This document shows positions 17,766-27,314 of a stretch of DNA of 63,682 bases, in pieces. Under the pieces are notes generated by a model. That model was not told where the DNA came from. It did no database searches and worked only from the letters and a program-made list of their open reading frames with translations. The DNA comes from Gammaproteobacteria bacterium (GTDB taxonomy: Bacteria > Pseudomonadota > Gammaproteobacteria > GRL18): contig JADGAU010000002.1 in NCBI GenBank assembly GCA_015231865.1, positions 1 to 63,682 on the forward strand, given 5' to 3'. A program made the translations under genes and the position numbers. Numbering within the stretch: position 1 is the stretch's first letter; every line of letters starts with the position of its first letter.

Positions 17766-18262
17766 ATCTTAATCTGACAATCGATACCCAATATGGCGAA
17801 GGAATTTCAGAAGATAATCCAAATTTACCTACGCTTAATGATTTAGATAAGTGGATTAGAAAGGCATTACTTGAGGAAGCTATTTATTTAAGTTTACTTG
17901 AACAAAAAGACAAAGATACCGTTGAAGTTGGTATTCGTTATACGGACACTCAGGAAATACAGGAATTAAATGCTGAATATCGTCAAATCGATAAAGCAAC
18001 CAATATTTTATCTTTTGCCTCAGAAGTCCCGGATTTTGTTGAAGATAATAATATTATTGGTGACTTGGTTGTTTGCCCGGAAATTATTGAAAAAGAAGCA
18101 AGAGAAGAATCTATTCCCTTAGTTGCTCATTGGGCTCATATTATTATTCATGGAATATTGCACCTTTTAGAATATGATCATGAGGATGATGATGAAGCAG
18201 AAATAATGGAAGCTCTTGAAGTTAAAATTTTAGAATCTTTAGATTTTGCTGATCCTTATTAA
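17762..18262 (+). CDS. ybeY: endoribonuclease YbeY
   Basis: Zinc-dependent endoribonuclease (166 aa) for 16S rRNA 3' maturation and ribosome quality control. The metal site HGILHLLEYDHEDD supplies three histidines; the usual Gly before Tyr-Asp-His is Glu here, a mild departure. The internal NILSFASE segment is also typical. In most gammaproteobacteria corC/ybeX and lnt follow; here the next genes are a pseudogene and the Wsp operon. Confidence 0.94.
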   Translation: MNLNLTIDTQYGEGISEDNPNLPTLNDLDKWIRKALLEEAIYLSLLEQKDKDTVEVGIRYTDTQEIQELNAEYRQIDKATNILSFASEVPDFVEDNNIIGDLVVCPEIIEKEAREESIPLVAHWAHIIIHGILHLLEYDHEDDDEAEIMEALEVKILESLDFADPY

Positions 18263-18366
18263 GCAGACAGTCCAACAGGGCTTACATCAATACCCATAGG
18301 GCACGTAGTAAAACCAATACCTTGGCTTTCAAAATATTTAGCGTATAAATTCTCATGTGATATTGA
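18259..18366 (-). pseudogene. possible coding remnant on the minus strand
   Basis: Reading the minus strand gives an open, protein-like C-terminal stretch (ending with YFESQGIGFTTCPMGIDV and a few more residues) whose stop overlaps the ybeY stop. There is no start codon in frame because the poly-C/hairpin element interrupts it. I do not recognise it. It may be the decayed end of a gene displaced by the neighbouring rearrangement, or chance. Confidence 0.25.
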
Positions 18367-18373
18367 GAACCCC

Positions 18374-18407
18374 CCCCCTATTGACACAAAATTGTGTCAA
18401 TAGGGGG
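18374..18407. repeat. perfect 16-bp inverted repeat next to a poly-C run
   Basis: Arms 18374-18389 and 18392-18407 are perfectly complementary around two bases; the left arm continues into a run of nine C (18370-18378) and the right arm ends in five G. It lies 14 bases before the hrcA fragment. It could terminate the miaB-ybeZ-ybeY transcript, although it lacks a T-run, or mark the edge of the inserted segment. Confidence 0.7.
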
Positions 18408-18421
18408 AAAGTCTTTTAAGT

Positions 18422-18733
18422 ATGAGTAGGCAACAAAATACCAAACGTGCCAATCATTTAATGAAAGTGCTGATAGTAAAGCATATTCATAATGGACTCC
18501 CGATTGGTTCTAAATTTTTACAACAATCATCCGGTTTAAATTTAAGTTTAAAGCATATTGAATTTGTAACCTTATCTTCACACCGCCTGCTTGTTGTGAT
18601 GGTGACCAGTGATGATGAAATTCATAATAAAGTGATTGAAACCTCTACAGCTATAATCATCTCTACGTATAAGAAAAAAAGAATATCACTGAAAAATTCA
18701 TGGCCATTCAAATGTTTTATTAATATTGCTTAG
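18422..18733 (+). pseudogene. truncated mosaic copy of hrcA
   Basis: A 103-codon reading frame that resembles the resident HrcA in two blocks. Codons 1-42 align with HrcA 1-42 at about 79% DNA identity (27 differences in 126 bases by my count), many at third positions. Bases 18538-18643 then match hrcA 30012-30117 with one difference in 106. Everything between (bases 29728-30011 of the parent) is missing. The junction falls at a shared AAATTTAAG. After 18643 the frame runs into unrelated sequence. The DNA-binding helix-turn-helix is cut, so function as a repressor is unlikely. It is in the same orientation as hrcA and bounds the Wsp operon on the left. Confidence 0.9.
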
Positions 18734-19080
18734 TATTAAATTAAAGAGTAGAAGTTTCAATGTTTAAAATACAGCTAGGCTTTATAAATTTACCAAGCTC
18801 AATTTTTAGAAATCTAGAATATCATTAATAATATCTAAGAATTTATTTAAAAGGATAGGAAATTCAACGTTACTTTGAAAGTTATAAAAATATGAATTTG
18901 GAAGAAACTGGCTTTAATTTTTATGGAATAGATAAATAAGATGTAGGGAAAATTTTAATTTTATATTTAAGTCTTCATTTTAACTTGAAAAACATCACTG
19001 AATTACCTATCCTTTAATCTTTATTAAACCTAAAATAAGTTTTTTAAACTTGCATAATCTTTTTTCTATAGGAATAAAGC
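18734..19080. other. AT-rich intergenic region upstream of the Wsp operon
   Basis: About 350 bases without a credible gene on either strand. Very AT-rich, no recognisable sigma28 or sigma54 promoter and no strong hairpin. It presumably holds the wspA promoter; GGAATAAAGC before the ATG supplies the ribosome binding site. Confidence 0.6.
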
Positions 19081-21336
19081 ATGAAATCATTGTTTCACAG
19101 ATTAAAATATATGGGAATCAAACAAAAAATGTTCTTTGCTTTTGGAGCAATGGTTCTGGTTATTGCTATTATCGGTTTTCAGACGATGTATAGTTTGTTG
19201 GGGATCAAGGCTTCCATACAGTCAGTTGTAGAAGAACATCAGGAATCTGCAATAACCGCTATGGAGTTATCGAAAACCATTGAATCAATGTTATCAGGCT
19301 TGAGTTTATATCTTCTTAGTAATGAAAAAATATTTAAAGATAATTTTACTTCTAACCTGAAACAGGTTGAAAACCTTCTCAAGGGGTTAAAAGCTCAGAC
19401 CACAATTGTTAATTCTGCTGCCAATATTGAGTTGGTTAAGAAAATAGAAACAGACTTTAATCACTTAAAATCTTATCAGGAACAACTACTTGAATTGCCA
19501 ACTAATAATGAAAAAAATTACCCCGGGCTCAGTTATTCGAATCAGTTTGTGAATCCCATTATTCAGGAAATATTACAAAATTTGCAGCAAATGATTGCCA
19601 GCGAACAGGAAAAATTTACAGAACAACAAATAAACGATGTTAAATTGTTCAATGAAATACAGGAGTTACGTTTTTATTGGGTAAGATTAATGAGTGGTAT
19701 CAGAGCTTACCTGGCTTTTCATAATCCAATTGCCCTAAATGATATTACTAATTACAAAGAAATTTTCGTCACTAAATTGTCTACATTGGAACAAAAGTCA
19801 GAGCAATTCTCTTTTACTCAGGAAGAATCCTATGCAAATATTAAACACAAACTTCCTACTTTTACTGAAGAGCTGAATAAAGTTTTAATTATTCAGGATG
19901 GAGGTGAATGGCGTACCGATGTGTTTATCATTCGCAGCAAATTAATGCCTATTTTAAAGAGTCTATTAAGTAATCTTGATAATTTATCAGATACTCAGGT
20001 TAAGGATATAAAAAGTATTAGTGTAAATTTAATGACGAATGCGAATAATACCATTGCCTCCATCATTTTTTATGCCTTATTGGCAATGGGCTGTATCGTT
20101 TTACTGGCTTATTTACTATTAACCGGAATTATTAATCCCATGAATCAAGCAGTTGAAAAAGGCATTATTTCAATTAAAAAAGTAATGGAAAACTTTTCCA
20201 GCGATGATATAGAAAACTTACAGAATAATATTGATGAAGACAAAGATCCTATCAGCAGTATTGAACTTACTCTCAACATTATGGGGCGTGCTTTAGAAAA
20301 TACGATTATTCGTGAACAGGAAATAAATGAAGAACTTAAGTCCAGAATTACAGTGATTCATGATGTTGTCAAACGTTCAGCTCAGGGTGATTTAAGCGGA
20401 CAAATGACGACTTTTACTGGTACCGAACCAATTGACTACCTGGCCAATGACACCCAGATGATGGTTACTAATCTGAGTGAACTGGTATCTAAGGTACAAC
20501 ATTCGGGTATCCAGGTTAATTCCAGTGCAACTGAAATAGCAGCGACATCAAAACAACAGGAAGCAACCGTCAGTGAACAGGCAGCCAGCACTAATGAAAT
20601 TATGGCGACAGTCACAGAAATATCGGCTACATCCAGAGAATTACTTCATACCATGGAAGAAATCAGTCATGTTGCTGAAAACACGGCTCATTCTGGTGAA
20701 AAAGGTCAGCTAGCTATCGTGCAGATGGAAAAAACCATGCAAAACATGAGTAAGTCAACCGAAACTATCGCATCCAAACTTGCCGTTTTAAATGAAAAAG
20801 CCAGTAATATCAACACGGTAGTAACAACTATCAACAAAGTGGCCGACCAAACCAATTTACTATCCCTAAATGCAGCTATCGAAGCAGAAAAAGCAGGTGA
20901 ATATGGCAAAGGTTTTGCTGTGGTTGCTACTGAAATTCGTCGCCTGGCTGATCAGACGGCTGTCGCTACCTGGGATATTGAACAAATGATTAAAGAAATG
21001 CAGAGAGCTGTTTCTGCTGGCGTCATGGGAATGGATAAGTTTACAGAAGATGTCAACCGCGGTGTTGAGGAAATAGGAGGAATTGGAGAACAATTAGGAC
21101 ATATTATTCATGAAGTACAGGCATTAACACCTCAAATAGAGCTGGTAACAGAAGGCATGCAATCTCAGTCTCTTGGCAGTGAACAAATTCGCGATAGTAT
21201 GACTCATTTAAATGATACAGCGCATCAGACAGCAGAGTCTTTAAAACAATCGAATCAATCGATTCAATTATTAAAAGGTGCAGCAAATGGACTGCAAACT
21301 GCCGTATCTATATTCAAAGTCAGAAAAAATGGCTAA
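19081..21336 (+). CDS. wspA: WspA-like methyl-accepting chemotaxis protein
   Basis: Chemoreceptor of 751 residues heading a Wsp-type operon. TM1 is about residues 17-39, a long helical periplasmic domain of about 280 residues follows, and TM2 is about 325-349. A HAMP-like segment with AQGDLSGQM lies near residue 435, so the linker after TM2 is longer than usual and could contain two HAMP units. The signalling hairpin tip is around 590-625 ([20 protein letters not shown]). In Pseudomonas WspA clusters on surface contact and activates WspE. Function by operon analogy is strong because all seven wsp genes follow in order. Confidence 0.92.
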   Translation: MKSLFHRLKYMGIKQKMFFAFGAMVLVIAIIGFQTMYSLLGIKASIQSVVEEHQESAITAMELSKTIESMLSGLSLYLLSNEKIFKDNFTSNLKQVENLLKGLKAQTTIVNSAANIELVKKIETDFNHLKSYQEQLLELPTNNEKNYPGLSYSNQFVNPIIQEILQNLQQMIASEQEKFTEQQINDVKLFNEIQELRFYWVRLMSGIRAYLAFHNPIALNDITNYKEIFVTKLSTLEQKSEQFSFTQEESYANIKHKLPTFTEELNKVLIIQDGGEWRTDVFIIRSKLMPILKSLLSNLDNLSDTQVKDIKSISVNLMTNANNTIASIIFYALLAMGCIVLLAYLLLTGIINPMNQAVEKGIISIKKVMENFSSDDIENLQNNIDEDKDPISSIELTLNIMGRALENTIIREQEINEELKSRITVIHDVVKRSAQGDLSGQMTTFTGTEPIDYLANDTQMMVTNLSELVSKVQHSGIQVNSSATEIAATSKQQEATVSEQAASTNEIMATVTEISATSRELLHTMEEISHVAENTAHSGEKGQLAIVQMEKTMQNMSKSTETIASKLAVLNEKASNINTVVTTINKVADQTNLLSLNAAIEAEKAGEYGKGFAVVATEIRRLADQTAVATWDIEQMIKEMQRAVSAGVMGMDKFTEDVNRGVEEIGGIGEQLGHIIHEVQALTPQIELVTEGMQSQSLGSEQIRDSMTHLNDTAHQTAESLKQSNQSIQLLKGAANGLQTAVSIFKVRKNG

Positions 21337-21787
21337 AAACTTATTTTTATTATTTACTCTGGATGAGAACAGATTTGCCGTTACTACGGATTTAATTACT
21401 GAAATTATTCCTTTGGTGAGTTTAATAGAAGTACCAAAAACAGAACCTTATGTTTGCGGTCTGTTTAATTATCGGGGCTTAACCATACCGGTTATTGATA
21501 TGGTTACTTTACTTTATAACAAAACGCATCATAAAAAAATCTGTACCCGTATACTCATTGTATCCATAGAGCATGATGAGTGCACGACAAGAGTCGGGCT
21601 TATTGCAGAAAAAGTTCATAAGACAGAAGTTTTTGCTACTGAAGACATTGTTGAGCATGCTTTAAGTCAAAAGTCCGGACCTTACCTGGGCAGAACCATT
21701 AAAGATAAAAAAGGTGAAATACAAATAATAGATATAAAAAAACTATTACCTGATGAAGTCAAGTGTACTGCTATAGCCAGGGACTAA
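21329..21787 (+). CDS. wspB: CheW-like coupling protein (WspB position)
   Basis: CheW-domain adaptor of about 152 residues from the ATG at 21329 ([18 protein letters not shown]). The hallmark [15 protein letters not shown] is present. An upstream in-frame ATG at 21278 would extend it into wspA and is unlikely. The start overlaps the wspA stop by eight bases, indicating coupled translation. It should bridge WspA to WspE. Confidence 0.92.
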   Translation: MAKNLFLLFTLDENRFAVTTDLITEIIPLVSLIEVPKTEPYVCGLFNYRGLTIPVIDMVTLLYNKTHHKKICTRILIVSIEHDECTTRVGLIAEKVHKTEVFATEDIVEHALSQKSGPYLGRTIKDKKGEIQIIDIKKLLPDEVKCTAIARD

Positions 21788-21818
21788 ATTTAATCAGTAT
21801 GAATCAAGAAAAACAGAT

Positions 21819-23198
21819 ATGGATTTAACAAAAATAATGGGCCTGGTTCGCTCTCACACAGGAATTGATGCAACAACAATTGGTGAATACCCATTTGTAT
21901 ATGCAATTAATAACGGTATGCAGAAATATAACTATGAAGATGAAAATACTTTTATCGACTTTCTAATCAATTCTGATTTGGCGCTGAAAGAATTCATAGA
22001 AGAAATTGTGGTACCTGAAACCTGGTTTTTTCGTGAACATAAAGCATTTGATGCTTTATTATTTGAGTTAAAAAAAATACAAATCAATTTGGGAGACATA
22101 CCACTTAGAATATTATGCTTACCCTGTTCCAGTGGAGAAGAAGCTTATAGTATTGCGATAAAAATGCTTGAAGATCAGGTTAGCCCTGATAGCTTTATTA
22201 TTGATGCCATTGATTTAAGTGAAAATAACATTATCAAAGCGAACCAGGGACTGTATAGTGCAAACTCATTTCGCGGCTATTCAAGTGAAGATATTTTATC
22301 CCGATATTTTATTAAGCAAAATGATCACTATGAGGTTTCTGCAGAAGTAAAACGGCTGGTTAACTTTTCCCAGGGTAATTTATTTGATGCATCAGTATTA
22401 AATTTTAAATCTTATTATGATGTTGTTTTTTGCCGAAATATGTTCATTTATTTTAATGCAGAGATGAAAAATAAGGCCTATCATAAATTAAATCAGGTTT
22501 TAAAAACAGGTGGAATTTTTTTTATTGGACATTCAGAGGCGGGAATTATACCTAAACAAAACTATAAAGCCTCGGATATTCCAGGCTCATTTGCCTATAT
22601 TAAGCAACATATTTCTAATAACACATCATTAAATAATAGTGCTCACAAACAGGCACTACTAAAAAATAAAAGTACCACAAAAAATAAAAGTATCACTAAA
22701 AATAGTGATTTAAGGCATAAAAAATTAACATCTAAAGCCGGTGTTTTTACTGCCGGAAAAGTTGGCACAATAACAGATTCAAAAATGAAAAAGGTACCAC
22801 CTGCAACGATAAGCAGGCCTGTTAAGGCTACACTACTTAAAGAAAATTTCAGCCAGCAGGATAATGAAATAGCACACAAAGATTTTGCTGTTCAGAATCA
22901 ACTTAAAATTGCACAAAAACTTGCTGATAGAGGGGATTTAGATGAAGCATTAGAACTTGCAAATACCATTAAAAATCAGGTGGTTTCCGTTGATTGTTTT
23001 AATTTACTGGGCAATATTTATAGTGCAACAGGTAAACTTGAAGAAGCACAAAAGTTATACAAAAAAGCTTTATACATTGATACCAAAAATTACCAGGCTT
23101 TACTCCACTTGTCGTTATTAATGGAAAAAGAGGGGGATTTAAAAAATGCTGAACTCTATCGTAAACGCGCATTGAAGCAGCAGATCAAAAATGGATAA
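21819..23198 (+). CDS. wspC: CheR methyltransferase with TPR tail (WspC)
   Basis: Chemoreceptor glutamate methyltransferase of 459 residues. The N-terminal half is a CheR domain: PETWFFREHKAFDAL, the SAM-binding LCLPCSSGEEAYS and the motif VVFCRNMFIYF. A Lys/Ser/Thr-rich linker (about 265-345) leads to TPR units at 365-459 (DLDEALELANTI, GKLEEAQKLYKKAL). The CheR-TPR layout is typical of WspC, which methylates WspA. The linker is longer than needed for a simple hinge. Confidence 0.93.
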   Translation: MDLTKIMGLVRSHTGIDATTIGEYPFVYAINNGMQKYNYEDENTFIDFLINSDLALKEFIEEIVVPETWFFREHKAFDALLFELKKIQINLGDIPLRILCLPCSSGEEAYSIAIKMLEDQVSPDSFIIDAIDLSENNIIKANQGLYSANSFRGYSSEDILSRYFIKQNDHYEVSAEVKRLVNFSQGNLFDASVLNFKSYYDVVFCRNMFIYFNAEMKNKAYHKLNQVLKTGGIFFIGHSEAGIIPKQNYKASDIPGSFAYIKQHISNNTSLNNSAHKQALLKNKSTTKNKSITKNSDLRHKKLTSKAGVFTAGKVGTITDSKMKKVPPATISRPVKATLLKENFSQQDNEIAHKDFAVQNQLKIAQKLADRGDLDEALELANTIKNQVVSVDCFNLLGNIYSATGKLEEAQKLYKKALYIDTKNYQALLHLSLLMEKEGDLKNAELYRKRALKQQIKNG

Positions 23199-23217
23199 CA
23201 GGATTGATTGGTGACAA

Positions 23218-23889
23218 ATGACTGAGCAAGATGAAACAATTATTAATTGCTGGAATAAAAAAGGTGTGTGGCGACAGCATGATAGTGAAGTTTGTTCTGA
23301 ACTGGAAGAGTTAAGACATTGTCATCATTGTGATGTATTTATTAATGCCGGTTTAAATTTACTGGATAGAGCGCTGCCTGAAAACTATCTTGAAGATAAT
23401 GCTCAGATTTACCATAAGGCCAAACAAAAGCTGGATGATTCACTCATTTCCTGTCTTTTTTTTAGATTAAAGTCTGAATGGTATGCGCTAAAAACCCTAT
23501 TACTCCAGGAAGTCATTCAGCTTTGTGACATTCATCCGCTACCACATAATCATAACAAACTGATTTCCGGAATCGTTAATGTCAGAGGGGAAATTGAGAT
23601 ATGTATCTCACTTGAACAAATTATTTCCGGAAATATTATTTCAAGTAATGAATCAAATGTGAAAAAACGTATGATAGTCATACAGCTGCAATCGGGTAAA
23701 TATGTGTTTCCAGCAGATGAAGTGATGGGTGTTTTCACTATCAAACAAGATGATATTCAAAAAACTTCGGATTCAATCTCCGGAACTAAAAAACAAGTCT
23801 GCAGTGGTATCTATGCTTATAAAGATAAGCATATCGGTTTACTGGATGAGTCACTATTAAATCATCACTTTCTGGAGATCATGCAATGA
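23218..23889 (+). CDS. wspD: CheW-like coupling protein with cysteine-rich N terminus (WspD)
   Basis: CheW-domain protein of 223 residues: the coupling domain starts near residue 75 (SCLFFRLKSEWYALKT) and contains ISGIVNVRGEIEICISL. The N-terminal extension has four cysteines, C11, C26, C35 and C38, with HCHHC making a CX2C pair; a metal or redox site is possible. Cysteine-bearing N termini occur in WspD-type proteins, as I recall them. It ends by overlapping wspE by four bases. Confidence 0.9.
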   Translation: MTEQDETIINCWNKKGVWRQHDSEVCSELEELRHCHHCDVFINAGLNLLDRALPENYLEDNAQIYHKAKQKLDDSLISCLFFRLKSEWYALKTLLLQEVIQLCDIHPLPHNHNKLISGIVNVRGEIEICISLEQIISGNIISSNESNVKKRMIVIQLQSGKYVFPADEVMGVFTIKQDDIQKTSDSISGTKKQVCSGIYAYKDKHIGLLDESLLNHHFLEIMQ

Positions 23890-26800
23890 CTTCAGCAGAT
23901 TTTAATATTGATGATAATCTGTATCAGTTATACCAACTTGATGCCACTGTCCATATCGAAAACTTAAACAAAATTTTTACAACTGCTGATGATAAATTAA
24001 ACCCGGAGGATCTGGAACAAGCGGTCAAACTTCTCCAATCTATTAATAGTGGTGCTCAGATTGCAGCATTGCCATTTATACCGGCTATCTGTGAAAGTTT
24101 ATCTCAACTATTTATCAATGCACTAAAATCCAATGCAATGTCTAATGAAGTAATGTTGAGTGAATTTAATTACGAAACGATTCAGGCAGTTATTGATCAT
24201 CTGCAACAATCTCTTAATCCGGCTGATGATATTAACACCTGGTTTAATACCGAGGAAGCGAACTTCAAGCAAATAATTAATCAGCTGAATAGCTCTTGTA
24301 AAACAGCTTCAGGAGACAATTTACAGACTCAACAGGATGCAGCCAAAGTAAATGCTGCAGAAGTCTTAGATTCTGAACCAGCAGAGGAAAATCAAAATCA
24401 TATGCTGGCAGCTCTTGATTTTTCTATGTTGGATTTGTTTAAAATGGAGGCTGAATTACAGGCAGGACAAATTAATGATAACTTGTTAATGCTGGAAAAT
24501 GATGCTGAAAATATGGATAGCCTGGAGCAATTAATGCGCTCTGCCCATTCCATTAAAGGTGCTGCCAGAATGATCGGCTTTGAGCTCATGGTTGACATGT
24601 TTCACCGCATGGAAGACTGCTTTGTGAATGCTCAAAGGGGAAAGCTTAACTTTAATAAAGCCAATATTGACCTGCTATTACAGTGTAATGATATATTACT
24701 TCATATTTCACAGACGGATAACAATGAACTGGCAGACTGGCTGTTATCTATTGAATCACAATACCATGACTATCTGTCTCAATTAACAACTTTGGCAGAT
24801 CAAAAATCGGATACCTTATCCGATAGTCATATAACAACGAATAAGACAGTAACGATAGAAAATGATAGCCGTGCAAATGAGCATAAAGAAGAGACAGGCA
24901 ACATTACAGACCAAACAACAGCAAATGAGTCAAAAGTAAAAATAGAACATTTTATTGATTTGAATCTTGATCTTTCCATGCTGGATTTATTTAAAACGGA
25001 AGCAGAGAGTCAGGCACAAATTATCGATGAAAATTTATTGAACCTTGAACAGGAGCCTGATAATAATAGTCTTTTAGAAGTGTTAATGCGTGCTTCTCAC
25101 TCCATAAAAGGTGCAGCCCGTATGATTGGCTTTATTCCAATTGTTGATTTGGCGCATAAAATGGAAGATTGTTTTGTTAATACCCAAAAAGGTAAGTGCC
25201 AGCTAAATAAAAATGCCATTGATTTACTATTAAAATGTAATGACTTTTTAATGGCCATACCACACATTGCAAATGATGACATTATAGACTGGCTCAGCAT
25301 TAATCAGGAAAATTATCAGCTTCATTTACGGGCTCTGGATAAACTTGCCGCCAACCAGGATAGTCATCTTGATGCTCTAAAAGCTTTCTTAAAACCCGGA
25401 GAAACGCCTGATCAGGACAAAACTTCAAAGCCTGATACTACTAAAGATACTAAAGATACTAAAGTTACAGAAAATGTAAATCGTCAAAACGAAGCATCAT
25501 CAATAGCAAAGCTTAAGCCTGAAAAGTCATTGATAAAAGATAAAACTCAGGCTAAAAGCAATAACCCTGTTGCTTCTGTCAGAATTCAATCTGAACAACT
25601 TAATCGAATGCTGGCTGTTTCCAATGAAATGGTGGTATCACAACAATGGATGCAAACACATTTAAATGAATTACACCAGTTAAAAAAGAAACAAATTGAT
25701 CTCGCATCCAGTCTCACGAATCTAAGAGAAATATTGGAGAATATGGGTATAAGTCATGAACAATTACCTGTTCTAAAGGAAACTGAAAAGAAACTCAGTC
25801 TTTTGCGTCAGGAATTACAGACTAATATTTCTGAAGTTGATGACTATGATAGAAAGTCCTACATTTTATCTTCAAGATTAAACAGAGAAGTCATTAGCAG
25901 TAGAATGCGAGGCTTTGTGGAGTGTACTCATGGCTTTAAACGTATGGTACGTGATGTCTCTCAGGCCTTGGGTAAACAGGTTAAGCTTAATATGGAAGGT
26001 CTGGACACGCTGGTGGATAGTGATATTCTGGATAAGATTGAAGCACCTTTGACTCACCTAATTCGCAATGCTATAGATCATGGTATAGAAATGCCTGAGG
26101 TAAGAAGTCAAAAAGGAAAGTCCCCCGAAGGTTTAATTAAACTTTCGGCCTATCATAATGCCGGGCATTTAAATATTACCATTAAAGACGATGGCCGGGG
26201 AGTTGATTTAGTTCAGTTAAAGACTAAAATTATTAATAAAGGTATGATTAATCAGCAAATGGCAGACCATTTGTCTGAATCCGAGTTATTGGACTTTTTG
26301 TTTTTACCCGGGTTTTCTACCCGCGAGGATGTCACAGAATTTTCCGGTCGCGGCGTCGGTCTGGATGTAGTGCATAGTGAAACTGTTGCTATGGGCGGAC
26401 AAATCAGAAGCAGCAGTCAAATTGATCAGGGGATATTAATTCAATTACAACTTCCCCTGACTTTATCTGTTATCCGCAGTCTGTTAACTCAAATAGGAGG
26501 CGCCTATTATGCTTTTCCACTGGCACGGATTCATGCGGTCATAAAGAAAAACATTAACGATATATTTTCTCTGGAAAAACAGCAGTTTATTACATTTAAT
26601 GAACATGAAATAAGTTTATGTGATGGAGGTCAAATTCTGGAGTTAAAAGATGCAGGCGTTTATTCAAAACCTGTTCTGGACATTGTGGTACTATCAGAAA
26701 GAGGTGAATATTTTGCTATTGTTGTCGATCAAATAATTAGTGAAGCCAGTTTAGCCTTACATAAAATAGATCCACGTCTGGGAAAAATTAAAGATATCAG

Positions 26801-27314
26801 TTCAGCTGCCATTGCGGATGATGGTAAGCTGGTTTTGGTGATTGATGTTGATGATTTATTCATTAGCATACAGGAGAAGGTTAACATTCATTCAATTCCG
26901 ATGAAGCAATCTGAAGCAAGGCATGAAAATCACCAATCAGGGAAAAGAGTATTAGTTGTTGATGACTCTATTACCATTAGAGAAGTTGAAAAAAACTTAC
27001 TGGAATCAAAAGGATACCTGGTAGATGTTGCGGTTGATGGTGCAGATGGATGGAATAGTGTCCGGGAAAACTATTATGATTTGGTCATTTCTGATATCGA
27101 TATGCCGCGAATGAATGGGATTGAATTTGTTTCATTGATTAAGAGTGATAGCAGACTCTGTAAGATCCCCGTTATGATTGTTTCCTATAAAGACAATGAA
27201 CAGGACAAGCGAATGGGCTTAGATGCCGGTGCAGATTATTATCTCACCAAGGGAAGTTTTCATGATGATACCATGATAGAAGCTGTAATTGATTTAATTG
27301 GAGAATCAACTTAA
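23886..27314 (+). CDS. wspE: hybrid CheA histidine kinase with two HPt domains (WspE)
   Basis: Hybrid kinase of 1142 residues, much longer than the roughly 750 I expect for WspE. A non-recognised helical N-terminal region (1-150) precedes two HPt domains with phospho-acceptor histidines H221 (SAHSIKGAARM) and H405 (SHSIKGAARM). The dimerisation and ATPase domains follow, with N box HLIRNAIDHGIE, G1 DDGRGVD and G2 GRGVGLDVV. After the CheW-like P5 domain comes a receiver with phosphorylatable D1070 (SDIDMPRMNG). The two HPt modules are clear internal duplicates. WspE phosphorylates WspR and WspF. Confidence 0.95.
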   Translation: MTSADFNIDDNLYQLYQLDATVHIENLNKIFTTADDKLNPEDLEQAVKLLQSINSGAQIAALPFIPAICESLSQLFINALKSNAMSNEVMLSEFNYETIQAVIDHLQQSLNPADDINTWFNTEEANFKQIINQLNSSCKTASGDNLQTQQDAAKVNAAEVLDSEPAEENQNHMLAALDFSMLDLFKMEAELQAGQINDNLLMLENDAENMDSLEQLMRSAHSIKGAARMIGFELMVDMFHRMEDCFVNAQRGKLNFNKANIDLLLQCNDILLHISQTDNNELADWLLSIESQYHDYLSQLTTLADQKSDTLSDSHITTNKTVTIENDSRANEHKEETGNITDQTTANESKVKIEHFIDLNLDLSMLDLFKTEAESQAQIIDENLLNLEQEPDNNSLLEVLMRASHSIKGAARMIGFIPIVDLAHKMEDCFVNTQKGKCQLNKNAIDLLLKCNDFLMAIPHIANDDIIDWLSINQENYQLHLRALDKLAANQDSHLDALKAFLKPGETPDQDKTSKPDTTKDTKDTKVTENVNRQNEASSIAKLKPEKSLIKDKTQAKSNNPVASVRIQSEQLNRMLAVSNEMVVSQQWMQTHLNELHQLKKKQIDLASSLTNLREILENMGISHEQLPVLKETEKKLSLLRQELQTNISEVDDYDRKSYILSSRLNREVISSRMRGFVECTHGFKRMVRDVSQALGKQVKLNMEGLDTLVDSDILDKIEAPLTHLIRNAIDHGIEMPEVRSQKGKSPEGLIKLSAYHNAGHLNITIKDDGRGVDLVQLKTKIINKGMINQQMADHLSESELLDFLFLPGFSTREDVTEFSGRGVGLDVVHSETVAMGGQIRSSSQIDQGILIQLQLPLTLSVIRSLLTQIGGAYYAFPLARIHAVIKKNINDIFSLEKQQFITFNEHEISLCDGGQILELKDAGVYSKPVLDIVVLSERGEYFAIVVDQIISEASLALHKIDPRLGKIKDISSAAIADDGKLVLVIDVDDLFISIQEKVNIHSIPMKQSEARHENHQSGKRVLVVDDSITIREVEKNLLESKGYLVDVAVDGADGWNSVRENYYDLVISDIDMPRMNGIEFVSLIKSDSRLCKIPVMIVSYKDNEQDKRMGLDAGADYYLTKGSFHDDTMIEAVIDLIGEST

